Assembly: GCA_003214615.1 (NCBI GenBank)
Contig: QCLK01000001.1
Coordinates: 278,501 to 342,500, forward strand
Reading direction: 5' to 3'
Length of the DNA stretch: 64,000 bases
Source of the DNA: Pelagibacteraceae bacterium AG-414-E02
GTDB lineage: Bacteria > Pseudomonadota > Alphaproteobacteria > Pelagibacterales > Pelagibacteraceae
The position numbers and the translations under genes are program-made. Shown here one piece after another: positions 17,842 to 27,669 of the stretch. The notes below the pieces were generated by a model. That model was given only the letters and a program-made list of their open reading frames with translations, had not been told where the DNA came from and ran no database searches. Positions within the stretch are counted from its first letter, which is position 1, and every line of letters starts with the position of its first letter.

Positions 17842-18852
17842 TTAAAATATATCTTGCTTTCTTATTTGATGATCTTTTTTAAAATTTTTTTTTAATCTTT
17901 TTTTAATTATCATATAAATTTTTTGACCATTGAGACCAGTACCTGGTCTTTTCATAATAATATCTTTCTCATTTATTATTTCTCCGCGTTTCATTGATCT
18001 TTTGAGCGTTATACTTTTTCTACCTACACGTCGCATTTCTCTTTCTTCTAATTGACATTTTTTTTGGCCATCGCCAAGCATTGTTTCTGCCTCTCTTATT
18101 GTTTTAACAAAAATTGAAAATTCTTTAGGATTTAAAGAAGCTTTATGGTCTGGACCTGGTAAATTTTTATTTAGCGTAAAATGTTTTTCTATTATAGTTG
18201 CTCCTAAACCTACCGCCAAAACCGCAGCTGAATTTCCCTCGCTATGATCAGAAAAGCCAATTGGTAAGTTGAACATTTTTTTTAATTTTAATATTGTTTT
18301 TAAATTCAAACTTTTTGATGAACAAGGATAGTTTGAGACACAATGAAGTAAAGTTATGTTTGATATTTTTTTCTTTTTGTAATATTCCACAGTTTTTTTA
18401 ATCTCCGGAACTTCTGCCATACCAATAGATAAAATCAATGGTTTTTTAGTAGAACGGATTTTTTTATGTAAAATCATATCAACTAAATCTGCAGAAGCTA
18501 TTTTGTATCTTTTAACTTTTAATTCTTCTAATAATTCTACACTTTTAATATCGTATGGTGTCGAAAGAAACTCAATTTTATTTTTATCGCAATATTTTTT
18601 TACTTCTTTAAAATCCGATCTTTTTAATTCTAATTTCTTTATCATTTCATAATGGCTTTCTTTTTTATTTGTACTAAGCAATTGATATTTTGCTTTCTTG
18701 GTATTAGATTTTACAAATTCTTCAGCAAAAAAAGTTTGAAATTTTACTATATCCGCGCCACATTTAATTGCTTCTTTAATCATTTTCTTAGCCAAGCGAA
18801 CGTTTCCGTTATGATTGACTCCAATCTCAGCTACTATTGTTATTTTTTTCAT
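17842..18852 (-). CDS. NeuB-family nonulosonic acid synthase (first of three)
   Basis: This 336-residue protein condenses phosphoenolpyruvate with a hexosamine-type sugar. It has VAEIGVNHNG (7-16), VKFQTF, LSIGMAE, LHCVSNYPC and IGFSDHSEG, then IIEKHFTLNKNLPGPDHKAS carrying metal and PEP ligands. A C-terminal antifreeze-like SAF domain (about 280-336) begins near GRKSITLKRSMKRGEI. It lacks the PseI-type start AEMSGNHNQ and looks closer to NeuB/LegI. The neighbouring NeuD, TIM-barrel, epimerase and aminotransferase genes support a second nonulosonate pathway. No CMP-transferase is adjacent, so it may share one of the two elsewhere in the window. Confidence 0.9.
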   Translation of the reverse strand: MKKITIVAEIGVNHNGNVRLAKKMIKEAIKCGADIVKFQTFFAEEFVKSNTKKAKYQLLSTNKKESHYEMIKKLELKRSDFKEVKKYCDKNKIEFLSTPYDIKSVELLEELKVKRYKIASADLVDMILHKKIRSTKKPLILSIGMAEVPEIKKTVEYYKKKKISNITLLHCVSNYPCSSKSLNLKTILKLKKMFNLPIGFSDHSEGNSAAVLAVGLGATIIEKHFTLNKNLPGPDHKASLNPKEFSIFVKTIREAETMLGDGQKKCQLEEREMRRVGRKSITLKRSMKRGEIINEKDIIMKRPGTGLNGQKIYMIIKKRLKKNFKKDHQIRKQDIF

Positions 18853-18889
18853 TATTCTTTTGTAAATATTTGCATTTACATCAAACTGG

Positions 18890-19744
18890 TTAAATTTTTT
18901 TACAATCTACAACAAAACCTGACGCTAATAAAAAACCCCTCCAGTCTGTTGGGTTTTCCATTTTCCAGGAAATTTTTCTAAAATAAAGTTGGTCAAAATT
19001 TTCAAAAACTGGAGGAAGAGGATGATAATGATAAAAATAAATTCCCTCACATTTCAAACCAAGTTCTAACATTTCATTTGTAATAGTTAATGGATTATGA
19101 ACTAAACTAACAACTCCTTCTTCATCAATATTTTTTAATTTATATTTTTTTCTATCTGAAAAATTTTTGGTCAAATTTTCATACTTTTTCTTCCATTCCT
19201 TTTTTAAATACTTTACTTCATAAATTTTATCTAAAAAATTTTTTGTATAATTATTCAAAGTAGCAACATCAAATAATCTATTTCTTAGTGAAAATATTAA
19301 CCTACCATTTTTCTTTAATTTACTTTTTTGATTTAAAATTGTTTTTTTAAAATTTCTTGTGTAAAAAAAGGCACCCATTCCAAGTATACAATCCATCGAA
19401 TTATCCTTAATTTTTTTTGGTTTTTCAAAATCATCATAAAATATTAAATCGGTTGATAACTTATTTTTTTTAAGGTTTTGCTGTGCTTCCAAAACCATAT
19501 TTTTTGCTTTATCGTAACCATAAATGTTAAAACCTTTCTTTTTAATTTGAATTAAAGGCATTCCAGCACCACAACCAGCATCAATAATTTTCTTTGGTTT
19601 ATGTTTTTTTAAAAGATTTATAAAAATTTCTAATCTTTTAACATTAGCAGGGTATCTAATATCTAATCTTATTTTTTTATAAAGTTCAGTATATTCATCA
19701 ATTGAATATTCTTTATTAAAAAATTTAAACGCGTCAGTTTTCAT
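18890..19744 (-). CDS. Class I SAM-dependent methyltransferase
   Basis: This 284-residue protein has the SAM-binding motif I KKIIDAGCGAGMPLIQI (about 53-69) and acidic motif II NIYGYDKAKNM. MDCILGMGAFFY supplies motif IV, and GRLIFSLRNRLFD follows in the position after helix E. The N-terminal 50 residues are charged. It lies between the NeuB-like synthase and the DUF4910 protein, with the latter's start 1 base downstream of its neighbour's end. O- or N-methylation of the glycan is the natural inference. The target is unknown. Confidence 0.87.
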   Translation of the reverse strand: MKTDAFKFFNKEYSIDEYTELYKKIRLDIRYPANVKRLEIFINLLKKHKPKKIIDAGCGAGMPLIQIKKKGFNIYGYDKAKNMVLEAQQNLKKNKLSTDLIFYDDFEKPKKIKDNSMDCILGMGAFFYTRNFKKTILNQKSKLKKNGRLIFSLRNRLFDVATLNNYTKNFLDKIYEVKYLKKEWKKKYENLTKNFSDRKKYKLKNIDEEGVVSLVHNPLTITNEMLELGLKCEGIYFYHYHPLPPVFENFDQLYFRKISWKMENPTDWRGFLLASGFVVDCKKI

Positions 19745-21037
19745 TTAATTTGTTATTAATTTATTTTTTAGAAGAATGTTATTTATTTTTTTAACTGATT
19801 TTAGTTCTAAGTTTATTAAATTGGAAATTTTTTCTAAAGAATTTGTCCCATCAACATACTGAAGAAAACTCATATAATTTCTTGTTAATTTTTTTTCACC
19901 TTTTGTTGATAATGTTGGATACAATCCTCTTTTGCCCATTTGAGGTTCACAAATTATTTTAAATTTTGGATATGTTTTATTTAATAATATTTCAATTGAT
20001 TTCTTAGCAACATTAAAACCACCTGTACAACCTTTCAAAGTTACCAATTTAAAATTATCTAATGAAGTATGATATTCAGGATATTCGCCATATTTTGTCC
20101 TAAAAATAGATGAAATTTTTAAATCTACACCTGGAGAATTATATTGTCTTTCATCTGAACCTCTTTTTAAAAATGAGTAAATTTTATAATTTTTTATTTT
20201 TAATTTTTTGTATGCCTCAATGATTGCTTCATCAGAAGGTGAATTTTGATATTTAGAAAACATGCAAGAATGTTGTCTGTCATCACCAATACAGGATAAA
20301 TTGTATCCTCCAATAACATTTTCCTTTAAATACTTTAAATTCTTGCTCAAATAAGAAATTGAACCAATTGTTTCGGGAATAAAAATAAATCTTAAAGTTT
20401 TATCTAATTTTTGTTTTCTGAAATGATTTATTAAACCCATCGAAACAATAGGTCCAGATAATTCATTATTTGCCATTGAAGGATGACAAATGTAAGTTGA
20501 AATCAAAACTTCTTTTTTAGATTTACCTTTCAAAATTAATTCGCCATAATTTAATTCTCCATAATTTTTTAAACTTGAGTTTATAACAATTTTAAATTTA
20601 TTTTTTGCAGAATACCTTTTATGAAATTGCTTGTACTGATTGTATGAAATGCAAAATCCCCATCTTTTTTTATAATATGAAGTAATATATGGAATTGCGG
20701 TAGGTTGATTTTTTAAAAAGTATAAATTTTTGAATAAATCTTTTTTTATTAAAGTTTTCTTAAAAGGAATTGAATATCCTACTAAGTGAAGATTATTTTT
20801 TTTAAAATCAATAATTTTTAAATTGTTTTTGTCTATAACATAAGCATCGGTAACATTCCATTCTGGCGGAATGTCCCAATCAAATACCTTGGTTCCTGAT
20901 TTTATTTTTTTAATTTTTAGTTCTGGAAAATTTTTCTTTATGATTTTTAAAGTTTTTCTAACTCCATTTCCAGTTATACTTCTGCATATAGGAAAAAGTT
21001 TGTTTTTTCCAAGATTATAAAATTTTTTAATCGACAT
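19745..21037 (-). CDS. DUF4910/DUF2172-type aminopeptidase-like protein
   Basis: This 430-residue protein opens with the family hallmark LFPICRSITGNGVRKTLKII (14-33) and DWDIPPEWNV. The M28-like metallopeptidase core shows ISTYICHPSMANNELSGP and FIFIPETIGSI, which resemble zinc-binding His and Glu positions, and SDERQYNSPGVD near 280. A small winged-helix-like end follows (about 350-430). Relatives are frequent in O-antigen and nonulosonate loci, where deacylation or peptide-like bond cleavage of a sugar substituent has been suggested; the biochemical role is not settled as far as I know. It sits between PseI and a methyltransferase. Confidence 0.83.
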   Translation of the reverse strand: MSIKKFYNLGKNKLFPICRSITGNGVRKTLKIIKKNFPELKIKKIKSGTKVFDWDIPPEWNVTDAYVIDKNNLKIIDFKKNNLHLVGYSIPFKKTLIKKDLFKNLYFLKNQPTAIPYITSYYKKRWGFCISYNQYKQFHKRYSAKNKFKIVINSSLKNYGELNYGELILKGKSKKEVLISTYICHPSMANNELSGPIVSMGLINHFRKQKLDKTLRFIFIPETIGSISYLSKNLKYLKENVIGGYNLSCIGDDRQHSCMFSKYQNSPSDEAIIEAYKKLKIKNYKIYSFLKRGSDERQYNSPGVDLKISSIFRTKYGEYPEYHTSLDNFKLVTLKGCTGGFNVAKKSIEILLNKTYPKFKIICEPQMGKRGLYPTLSTKGEKKLTRNYMSFLQYVDGTNSLEKISNLINLELKSVKKINNILLKNKLITN

Positions 21038-21046
21038 TTTTTAATT

Positions 21047-22090
21047 CTATTTAAGCATGCTCCATTTTAGAGCTGTCCCTTTTTTTAATTTTTTATTCAC
21101 TTTTCTGCCTAACAATTCTTCATAATATTTTGGCGCTAGTCCCAATCCTGGGCGAATTATTCTTAAATTGTCTACTGTAAGTTTTTCATCAACATTAATA
21201 TCTTTTACGATATAGATTGATCTACGAAATTTTAACCCTTCTTTTTCTGACTCCGTTACCCCATAAAAAATTTTTCCAAGAGATTGCCAAGCACGTTCTG
21301 ATTCTTCTACCAAAATTTTTAATTCACTAGGATTGATTGAAAAGCTTGAATCAACCCCACCGTCATTTCTGTCTAGAGTCAGATGTTTTTCTATAATCGT
21401 CGCTCCATGTGATATCGCCGCTAAAGCAGCTCCTATTCCCAAAGTATGATCTGACAATCCAACTTCACAATTAAATTTTTTTCTTAAGTCTGGAATTGTT
21501 AAAATATTGCTATTTTCAGGTGATGCTGGGTATGAACTTGTGCATTTTAGAAGTGCAAATTGACTGCAGCCTCCATCTTTCAAAGCTTGTATGGACTCCT
21601 TAATTTCTAATTCGGTAGCTAAGCCAGTTGAAATTATTACTGGTTTGCCAGTACTAGCAACTTTTTTAATTAGCGGTAGATGCACATTTTCAAATGAAGC
21701 AATTTTATAAGCCGGTACATTTAGTTTTTCTAAAAAATCAACAGCAGTTTCATCAAAGGGAGAGCTAAAACAAAGTATTCCAAGTTCATTTGATCTTTTG
21801 ATAATTTTTTCGTGCCACTCCCATGGAGTGTGAGCCTGCTTATAGAGATCATACAAACTTTTTCCTTTCCATAAACTTTTTGAATTGTTTATAAAAAATT
21901 CATTATTTTTAGAATTTATTGTTATAGTGTCGGCCGTATATGTCTGAAGTTTTAACATATGAGCTCCAGCTTTCGCAGCTGCCTCAACAATTTTTAGCGC
22001 TCTATCTAAAGATTGATTGTGGTTACCAGACATTTCGGCAACTATAAAAGGTTTATTTTCTCTCGAGATTGTGTAATTTCCAATAATCAT
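21047..22090 (-). CDS. pseI: Pseudaminic acid synthase
   Basis: This 347-residue NeuB-family enzyme shows PseI-type hallmarks: FIVAEMSGNHNQSLDRAL (15-32), AHMLKLQTYTADT, SSPFDETAVDFLE, LKCTSSYPA, VGLSDHTLGIGAALAA and EKHLTLDRNDGGVDSSFS. A SAF domain ends the protein (ENLRI-like stretch DNLRIIRPGLGLAPKYYEE). It condenses PEP with 2,4-diacetamido-2,4,6-trideoxy-L-altrose to give pseudaminic acid. It lies 3 bases after the 624-residue protein and downstream of pseB-C-F-H, which makes the call strong. Confidence 0.93.
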   Translation of the reverse strand: MIIGNYTISRENKPFIVAEMSGNHNQSLDRALKIVEAAAKAGAHMLKLQTYTADTITINSKNNEFFINNSKSLWKGKSLYDLYKQAHTPWEWHEKIIKRSNELGILCFSSPFDETAVDFLEKLNVPAYKIASFENVHLPLIKKVASTGKPVIISTGLATELEIKESIQALKDGGCSQFALLKCTSSYPASPENSNILTIPDLRKKFNCEVGLSDHTLGIGAALAAISHGATIIEKHLTLDRNDGGVDSSFSINPSELKILVEESERAWQSLGKIFYGVTESEKEGLKFRRSIYIVKDINVDEKLTVDNLRIIRPGLGLAPKYYEELLGRKVNKKLKKGTALKWSMLK

Positions 22091-22093
22091 ATT

Positions 22094-23968
22094 TTATACT
22101 GAATTAATTAAAGTTTCTAAATTTCCAATGATTTTTTTTTTAATATTTCCTCTTTTGTCTAAATCATAAATTGTTTTGTTAAGCTCAGAGATCTCATCTT
22201 TTAATTCACTTGGATTTTTAAATAATAAAGATTTGCTTTTTTCCGATAAATCTTTGAAATCGTGACACATTAACCTAGATGGCGAATAATCAAATGTACT
22301 TGAAAATATTTGTTTCATGTTATGTGTATAATCATAAAATAAGACTGGAATTCCAATTGAAAGACACTCGTCTGCTAAAGAGGTGCTTTTAGCTATTACC
22401 AAATCTGCATTAGCACATAGTTTGTAAGAATAAAATGATTCCTTAAAATTAGAAGATATAACTATATTTTCGTAACTATTAATTTTTTCAAGAATTTTCT
22501 TAAAATATTTATTATTTGTCCAGTTTAAAGATTTATATCTAACTACTATGTAAGTATCCTTTAAAGTCTTTGAAAGTTTAATAATATCTTCCAAGAAAGT
22601 AATTTGGGATGTCCAGTTTGAATGCAGCGAAGTATATGACTCAAACCAATCCAGTGGTGAGTCATATCCCAAAACTACCAATATTTTTTTTCCATCATTT
22701 TTTGCTTTAAAAATTTCTTTGGGAATATTATTGTTTTGATATAAAGAAAGATAATCGCTTCTATGAATACCAACAGGAATTAAGTTTTTTATATCATTGT
22801 ACATAGACCTCTTAAGAAAATTTGCTGTAAATTTGCTTGCAACATAATATGTATCTACAGTTACATTTGCATAGGATTTACAAAAGGTGTGCATAAATCT
22901 TTCTTGGGTAGCAACAGTTTTAATATTATTCATTTCTAAAGCTAACAATAAAGTTTTTGGACACAAAATATCATAATCTATAATAGCTATCTTAAGATTT
23001 TTGAATTTTTTTATAACTTCATAATATTTGATATATGTATTGTATTGATGAATTAGTATTAACCATCCAAGAAAAGTTGACCAACTCCTGATCAAATAAC
23101 AAGTTTTTATGCCAGCTAATAAGGTTTGAAAAAAAAATTTAATTTTGGAAACTTTTATTTTATTAATACACACCCAACAAAAATTTTTGTCTGGACTTGC
23201 ATAGTCCGAATAGTCTAAATGTAAAATATTGTATTTATGCAAATATGAATTTGCTTCGCTTGAATAATAAAGTGACTTTTCATAAAGTTTGTTATCTTTT
23301 GAAGAACCATATAAAAGTCCCTTATGAGTAATATACGCTATATTTTTATTTTCAAATTTCTGAAAAATTTTTTTATTTATATCTTGTTCATTTTTTTCCG
23401 TAGTTTTTACTTTTTTAAAAAATGAAAATATATTTTTAATTTTTATTATTCTGATAAAATAGTTAATAAGATCAAAAGGAATTATTATTTTATAAATATT
23501 ATGTCCAGTATCAGACATGTAAAAACATCTGAACTTAAAACTTACATAGAATATTTTTTCTTTCGGATACAAGGCTGACCATGTACAAAGTTTGCTGGAA
23601 ATAGATAATTGTCTAGCATAAATAATATCTTGAATTAATAGTCTAAGTTTCTTTGTACATTTTCTATCCTTAGAAAATAAATTAGAATATTTTTCTAAAA
23701 TTGAATCTGGAATTAATTTTAAATTTTTTTTATAAGTAAATTCATTTGGGTCACTCAATAATGTTGAAAAGCCCGCCTCTGATAGAATTTCTTTTTCCAA
23801 TTCTATTGGCAATGGGTAAATTTTTTTATTTTTTAGATCTGATGCTATTCTTTCTTTTTTATTTACGTTCGTATTTATATAAAGATAGTAAACTTTAAAT
23901 TTTAAGTATCTAAGTAATTTTAAAATTGGAACTTGCCAACTCGATATATAGCCAAAAATTATTTGCAT
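22094..23968 (-). CDS. Surface carbohydrate biosynthesis protein (LIC13510-like), probable glycosyltransferase
   Basis: This 624-residue protein sits between pseH and pseI. The C-terminal half (about 380-620) looks like a GT-B donor domain: KKILVVLGYDSPLDWFES, then IVISSNFKESFYSYKLCANADLVIAKSTSLADECLSIG, where the last part resembles a nucleotide-sugar-binding helix. LFYDYTHNMKQIF follows. The N-terminal half starts MQIIFGYISSWQVPIL and is not recognisable. Length and context fit the 'surface carbohydrate biosynthesis protein, LIC13510 family' from Leptospira-type loci, but I assign that by recall only. A role as a nonulosonic acid transferase is possible. It is not PseG, since it is twice too long. 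Confidence 0.55.
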   Translation of the reverse strand: MQIIFGYISSWQVPILKLLRYLKFKVYYLYINTNVNKKERIASDLKNKKIYPLPIELEKEILSEAGFSTLLSDPNEFTYKKNLKLIPDSILEKYSNLFSKDRKCTKKLRLLIQDIIYARQLSISSKLCTWSALYPKEKIFYVSFKFRCFYMSDTGHNIYKIIIPFDLINYFIRIIKIKNIFSFFKKVKTTEKNEQDINKKIFQKFENKNIAYITHKGLLYGSSKDNKLYEKSLYYSSEANSYLHKYNILHLDYSDYASPDKNFCWVCINKIKVSKIKFFFQTLLAGIKTCYLIRSWSTFLGWLILIHQYNTYIKYYEVIKKFKNLKIAIIDYDILCPKTLLLALEMNNIKTVATQERFMHTFCKSYANVTVDTYYVASKFTANFLKRSMYNDIKNLIPVGIHRSDYLSLYQNNNIPKEIFKAKNDGKKILVVLGYDSPLDWFESYTSLHSNWTSQITFLEDIIKLSKTLKDTYIVVRYKSLNWTNNKYFKKILEKINSYENIVISSNFKESFYSYKLCANADLVIAKSTSLADECLSIGIPVLFYDYTHNMKQIFSSTFDYSPSRLMCHDFKDLSEKSKSLLFKNPSELKDEISELNKTIYDLDKRGNIKKKIIGNLETLINSV

Positions 23969-23994
23969 ATATTGATTTTTAGATGAAAATTTTA

Positions 23995-24459
23995 TTAAAA
24001 AACTTTCTTGAAATAATGAATCTTGCCTTTTGAATTAGATATAAAACCCGAAGATTCAAAAATCTTAACAGAAGGTAAGTTTGCACGTCTTACCCTGCCT
24101 ACTAATACATTGTCATTTTTCGGTTTATATTTATTTATAGCCAATCTAAACATTTTTTTACCAAGACCTTTTTCCCTAAATTTCTTAGCAATTGAATAGC
24201 TAATTGTAACTGTTTTGTTTTTTTTATCGAAACGCACCTGTCCTATTTCAGTATTTTTTTTGATGAAAACAAATAAAGTACAATTCTTACTTAATAATTT
24301 TTTCTTGAACCACTTTTTGTGAGAATTCCAAGATATATGCTTTTTGCCACTTAAAGAATATTTCCGTGCTTGAATTTCATTAGTCCAAATATAAAAAAGC
24401 TTTGTATCTTTTAGTTTAGCTTTTCTACAAAAAAGTTTTCGATTTTTGCTATTCATCAA
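23995..24459 (-). CDS. pseH: PseH-like GNAT N-acetyltransferase
   Basis: This 154-residue GNAT protein has the acetyl-CoA loop KKFREKGLGKKMFRLAI (about 91-107) and a C-terminal VRRANLPSVKIFESSGF typical of PseH/RimJ-like enzymes. PseH acetylates the 4-amino group of the UDP-linked altrosamine intermediate made by PseB and PseC. It is 4 bases downstream of the 66-residue gene and next to pseF and pseI. The order pseB-pseC-pseF-small ORF-pseH strongly supports the call, although sequence alone would only say GNAT. Confidence 0.85.
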   Translation of the reverse strand: MMNSKNRKLFCRKAKLKDTKLFYIWTNEIQARKYSLSGKKHISWNSHKKWFKKKLLSKNCTLFVFIKKNTEIGQVRFDKKNKTVTISYSIAKKFREKGLGKKMFRLAINKYKPKNDNVLVGRVRRANLPSVKIFESSGFISNSKGKIHYFKKVF

Positions 24460-24463
24460 AATC

Positions 24464-24664
24464 TTATTTAACTGAAGATAGTTTTTTCAGCAAAGAAGAT
24501 ATTTTTTTGTCTTCTGAATTTACTCTTTTTAATAATTGTCTAGCTTCTTTTGGTGCGTGTCTAAAAGCTAAACGCAATATATCCATCCAATTTACGTTAT
24601 TTTTTGATCTAATTTTTTCAATTTTATTTATAATTTTTAAATGATTATTTTTATTTTTTATCAT
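24464..24664 (-). CDS. Small conserved-looking protein within the Pse cluster
   Basis: This 66-residue basic protein is predicted helical. It includes KIEKIRSKNNVNWMDILRL and AFRHAPKEARQLLKRV. It sits 2 bases before pseF's stop on one side and 4 bases before pseH on the other, so it is surely co-translated. It has no signal peptide or transmembrane segment. I recall similar short ORFs in nonulosonate clusters of marine bacteria but cannot name a family. A small accessory or scaffolding role is possible; no enzymatic motif is visible. Confidence 0.72.
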   Translation of the reverse strand: MIKNKNNHLKIINKIEKIRSKNNVNWMDILRLAFRHAPKEARQLLKRVNSEDKKISSLLKKLSSVK

Positions 24665-24666
24665 TT

Positions 24667-25377
24667 TTATTTACTATTTTTTTTATTCAATATTTTATAG
24701 CTTAATTCTGCACGTTTCCAATCGTCTGGAGTATCAATATCATGATATCTCCACTCTGGAACCACAATTATATCAGAACCTTTGGCAAAAATAATTTTAT
24801 TTTTAAGCCAGCTTTTTTTGGATCCCCAATAAAATTGGCCTGCATCACACATAATTTGTTTTAAATCTTGAGATCTTTTTTTAAAGTTTTTTTTAAATAG
24901 CATTTTTATTCCTTTTGTATATGAGTGAGTAAATGATCTAAAAAATGGAAAACGATATGGCGTCGCTGAAAATACATAATTAAATTTTTTAGACTTTATT
25001 TTTTTAAAACCCATTTTTAAATCTGAAATTTCTAAAAAAGGATTAGGTGCAAATACACAACAAACATATTCAAATTGATAATTTTGCTTAATTAAAAATC
25101 TAACGATATTTGAAATTACCGGATAAATAGTAACATAATCATTTGATAAAAGTTTTGATCTTAAAAAAGGAACTTCAGCTCCATATTTTCTAGCAATTGT
25201 GGCAATTTTCTTGCTATCGGTTGAAACTATTATTCTATTAAATATTTTGCTTTTTTTGAGCTTTCTGATTGTGTTTATTATTATAGGTACTCCATTAAAC
25301 TTTTTATAATTTTTTCCAGGTATCCTTTTGCTATTTTTTCTAGCAGGTATTATAGCAACTACTTTTTTCTTTAACAT
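24667..25377 (-). CDS. pseF: Pseudaminic acid cytidylyltransferase
   Basis: This 236-residue protein has the CMP-sugar synthetase start VAIIPARKNSKRIPGKNYK (7-25), the NTP-binding loop region and IVSTDSKKIATIARKYGAE. It also has FAPNPFLEISDL, CDAGQFYWG and the ending HDIDTPDDWKRAE, all as in PseF. It activates pseudaminic acid as CMP-Pse. It lies 3 bases downstream of the pseC stop. A second CMP-sugar synthetase is at 52092-52778. Confidence 0.92.
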   Translation of the reverse strand: MLKKKVVAIIPARKNSKRIPGKNYKKFNGVPIIINTIRKLKKSKIFNRIIVSTDSKKIATIARKYGAEVPFLRSKLLSNDYVTIYPVISNIVRFLIKQNYQFEYVCCVFAPNPFLEISDLKMGFKKIKSKKFNYVFSATPYRFPFFRSFTHSYTKGIKMLFKKNFKKRSQDLKQIMCDAGQFYWGSKKSWLKNKIIFAKGSDIIVVPEWRYHDIDTPDDWKRAELSYKILNKKNSK

Positions 25378-25380
25378 TGA

Positions 25381-26550
25381 TTATCCAATTAATTTCTTAA
25401 CTTGATCTATAACGAATAACTGCTGCTTATTATTTAAATCATAGTATAACGGAATTGACAAAGCAGAATCATAATAATCAAAAGCATTGGGGAAATCATT
25501 TTCATCATAATTTTTTTTTTTAAAATAAGGATGTGAGATTACTGGTATATAGTGAACTTGAGTCATAATCCCTGTTTTTCTAAATTCATTCATTAATTTT
25601 GCTCTTGTTTTTCCTAATTTTTTAAAATTAATTTTCAAGACGTACAAATGATTACTACTAAAATCCCTCATATTTTTTTGTATAGGTTTGCAATTTTTTA
25701 AATTTTCAAAAGCTAAATCATATTTTTTTGCAATTTTTTTTCTTTTATTTATAAATTTGTCAATTTTTTTTAATTGTGATAAACCTAACGCACATTGTAT
25801 ATCTGTAATTCTATAATTGTAACCTAGTTCCTGCATTTCATAATACCAAGGATTTTTTAAATCATTTGTAAAAGCATTTTTTTTTAAAAGAAATTTTTCT
25901 TGTTCTTTTTCAAGGCCATGGTTTCTTAAACGCTTAAGCTGTTCATAAATTTTTTTGTTATTAGTAGTTATTATACCTCCTTCTCCTGTAGCTATTGATT
26001 TGACGGGATGAAATGAAAAGATCGTCATATCTGAATACTTGCAAGATCCCACTTTTGATCCATCTGAATATTTAGCTCCAAAAGCATGTGCGGCATCTTC
26101 AAAAATTATTGCATTAATTTTTTTTCCAATTTGTTTAATTTTTTTCATATCGCATGCTAAACCACCAAAATGAACTGGCGCTATAACATGAACTTTATTT
26201 TTTGAAATAGTATTTTTAATACTATCTATTGAAATATTAATTGTTGATTTATCAATATCTGCAAATATTGTCTCTCCTCCACAAAATAATGCAGAATTTG
26301 CAGTCGAAGCGAATGTTATAGCAGAAGTCAATAAAACCTTTCCCTTGTTTATTTTTGAAACAATTGATGCTAAATGAAGTCCTGCGGTACAACTTGTAAC
26401 TGCAACTGAATATTTTGCCCCAACATATTTAGAAACCTTTTTTTCAAAATAATCTATTAAAGGACCTTGTGTTAAATTTTCACTTTTTAGAACTTTAATT
26501 ACTGCTTTTATATCATCCTTATCTATATGATGTTTGCCGTAAGGTATCAT
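25381..26550 (-). CDS. pseC: UDP-4-amino-4,6-dideoxy-N-acetyl-L-altrosamine transaminase
   Basis: This 389-residue DegT-family PLP enzyme begins MIPYGKHHIDKDDIKAV, a typical PseC start. It has SCTAGLHLAS (53-62), EDAAHAFGA (151-159) and the PLP-lysine K184 in FSFHPVKSIATGEGG. The RLRNHG(L) region, YNYRITDIQCALG and HYIPVISHPYF complete the family pattern. PseC converts the 4-keto intermediate from PseB to the 4-amino sugar. It is 19 bases downstream of pseB. Confidence 0.93.
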   Translation of the reverse strand: MIPYGKHHIDKDDIKAVIKVLKSENLTQGPLIDYFEKKVSKYVGAKYSVAVTSCTAGLHLASIVSKINKGKVLLTSAITFASTANSALFCGGETIFADIDKSTINISIDSIKNTISKNKVHVIAPVHFGGLACDMKKIKQIGKKINAIIFEDAAHAFGAKYSDGSKVGSCKYSDMTIFSFHPVKSIATGEGGIITTNNKKIYEQLKRLRNHGLEKEQEKFLLKKNAFTNDLKNPWYYEMQELGYNYRITDIQCALGLSQLKKIDKFINKRKKIAKKYDLAFENLKNCKPIQKNMRDFSSNHLYVLKINFKKLGKTRAKLMNEFRKTGIMTQVHYIPVISHPYFKKKNYDENDFPNAFDYYDSALSIPLYYDLNNKQQLFVIDQVKKLIG

Positions 26551-26569
26551 TTCAGTTAGCGTGGTAGTT

Positions 26570-27592
<1,023 letters not shown>

Positions 27593-27669
27593 TTAGTTGA
27601 TTTCGTTTTGCAAAATTTTTCATTTTCCAATTTTATGATTAAGTAATTAAATAAATTCGCTGTAAACCC

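Noticed and set aside
22094..23968. PseG (UDP-sugar hydrolase) in the Pse cluster
   Set aside because: The protein is 624 residues, about twice the usual PseG length, and lacks a recognisable PseG start motif; a GT-B-like C-terminal half fits better.
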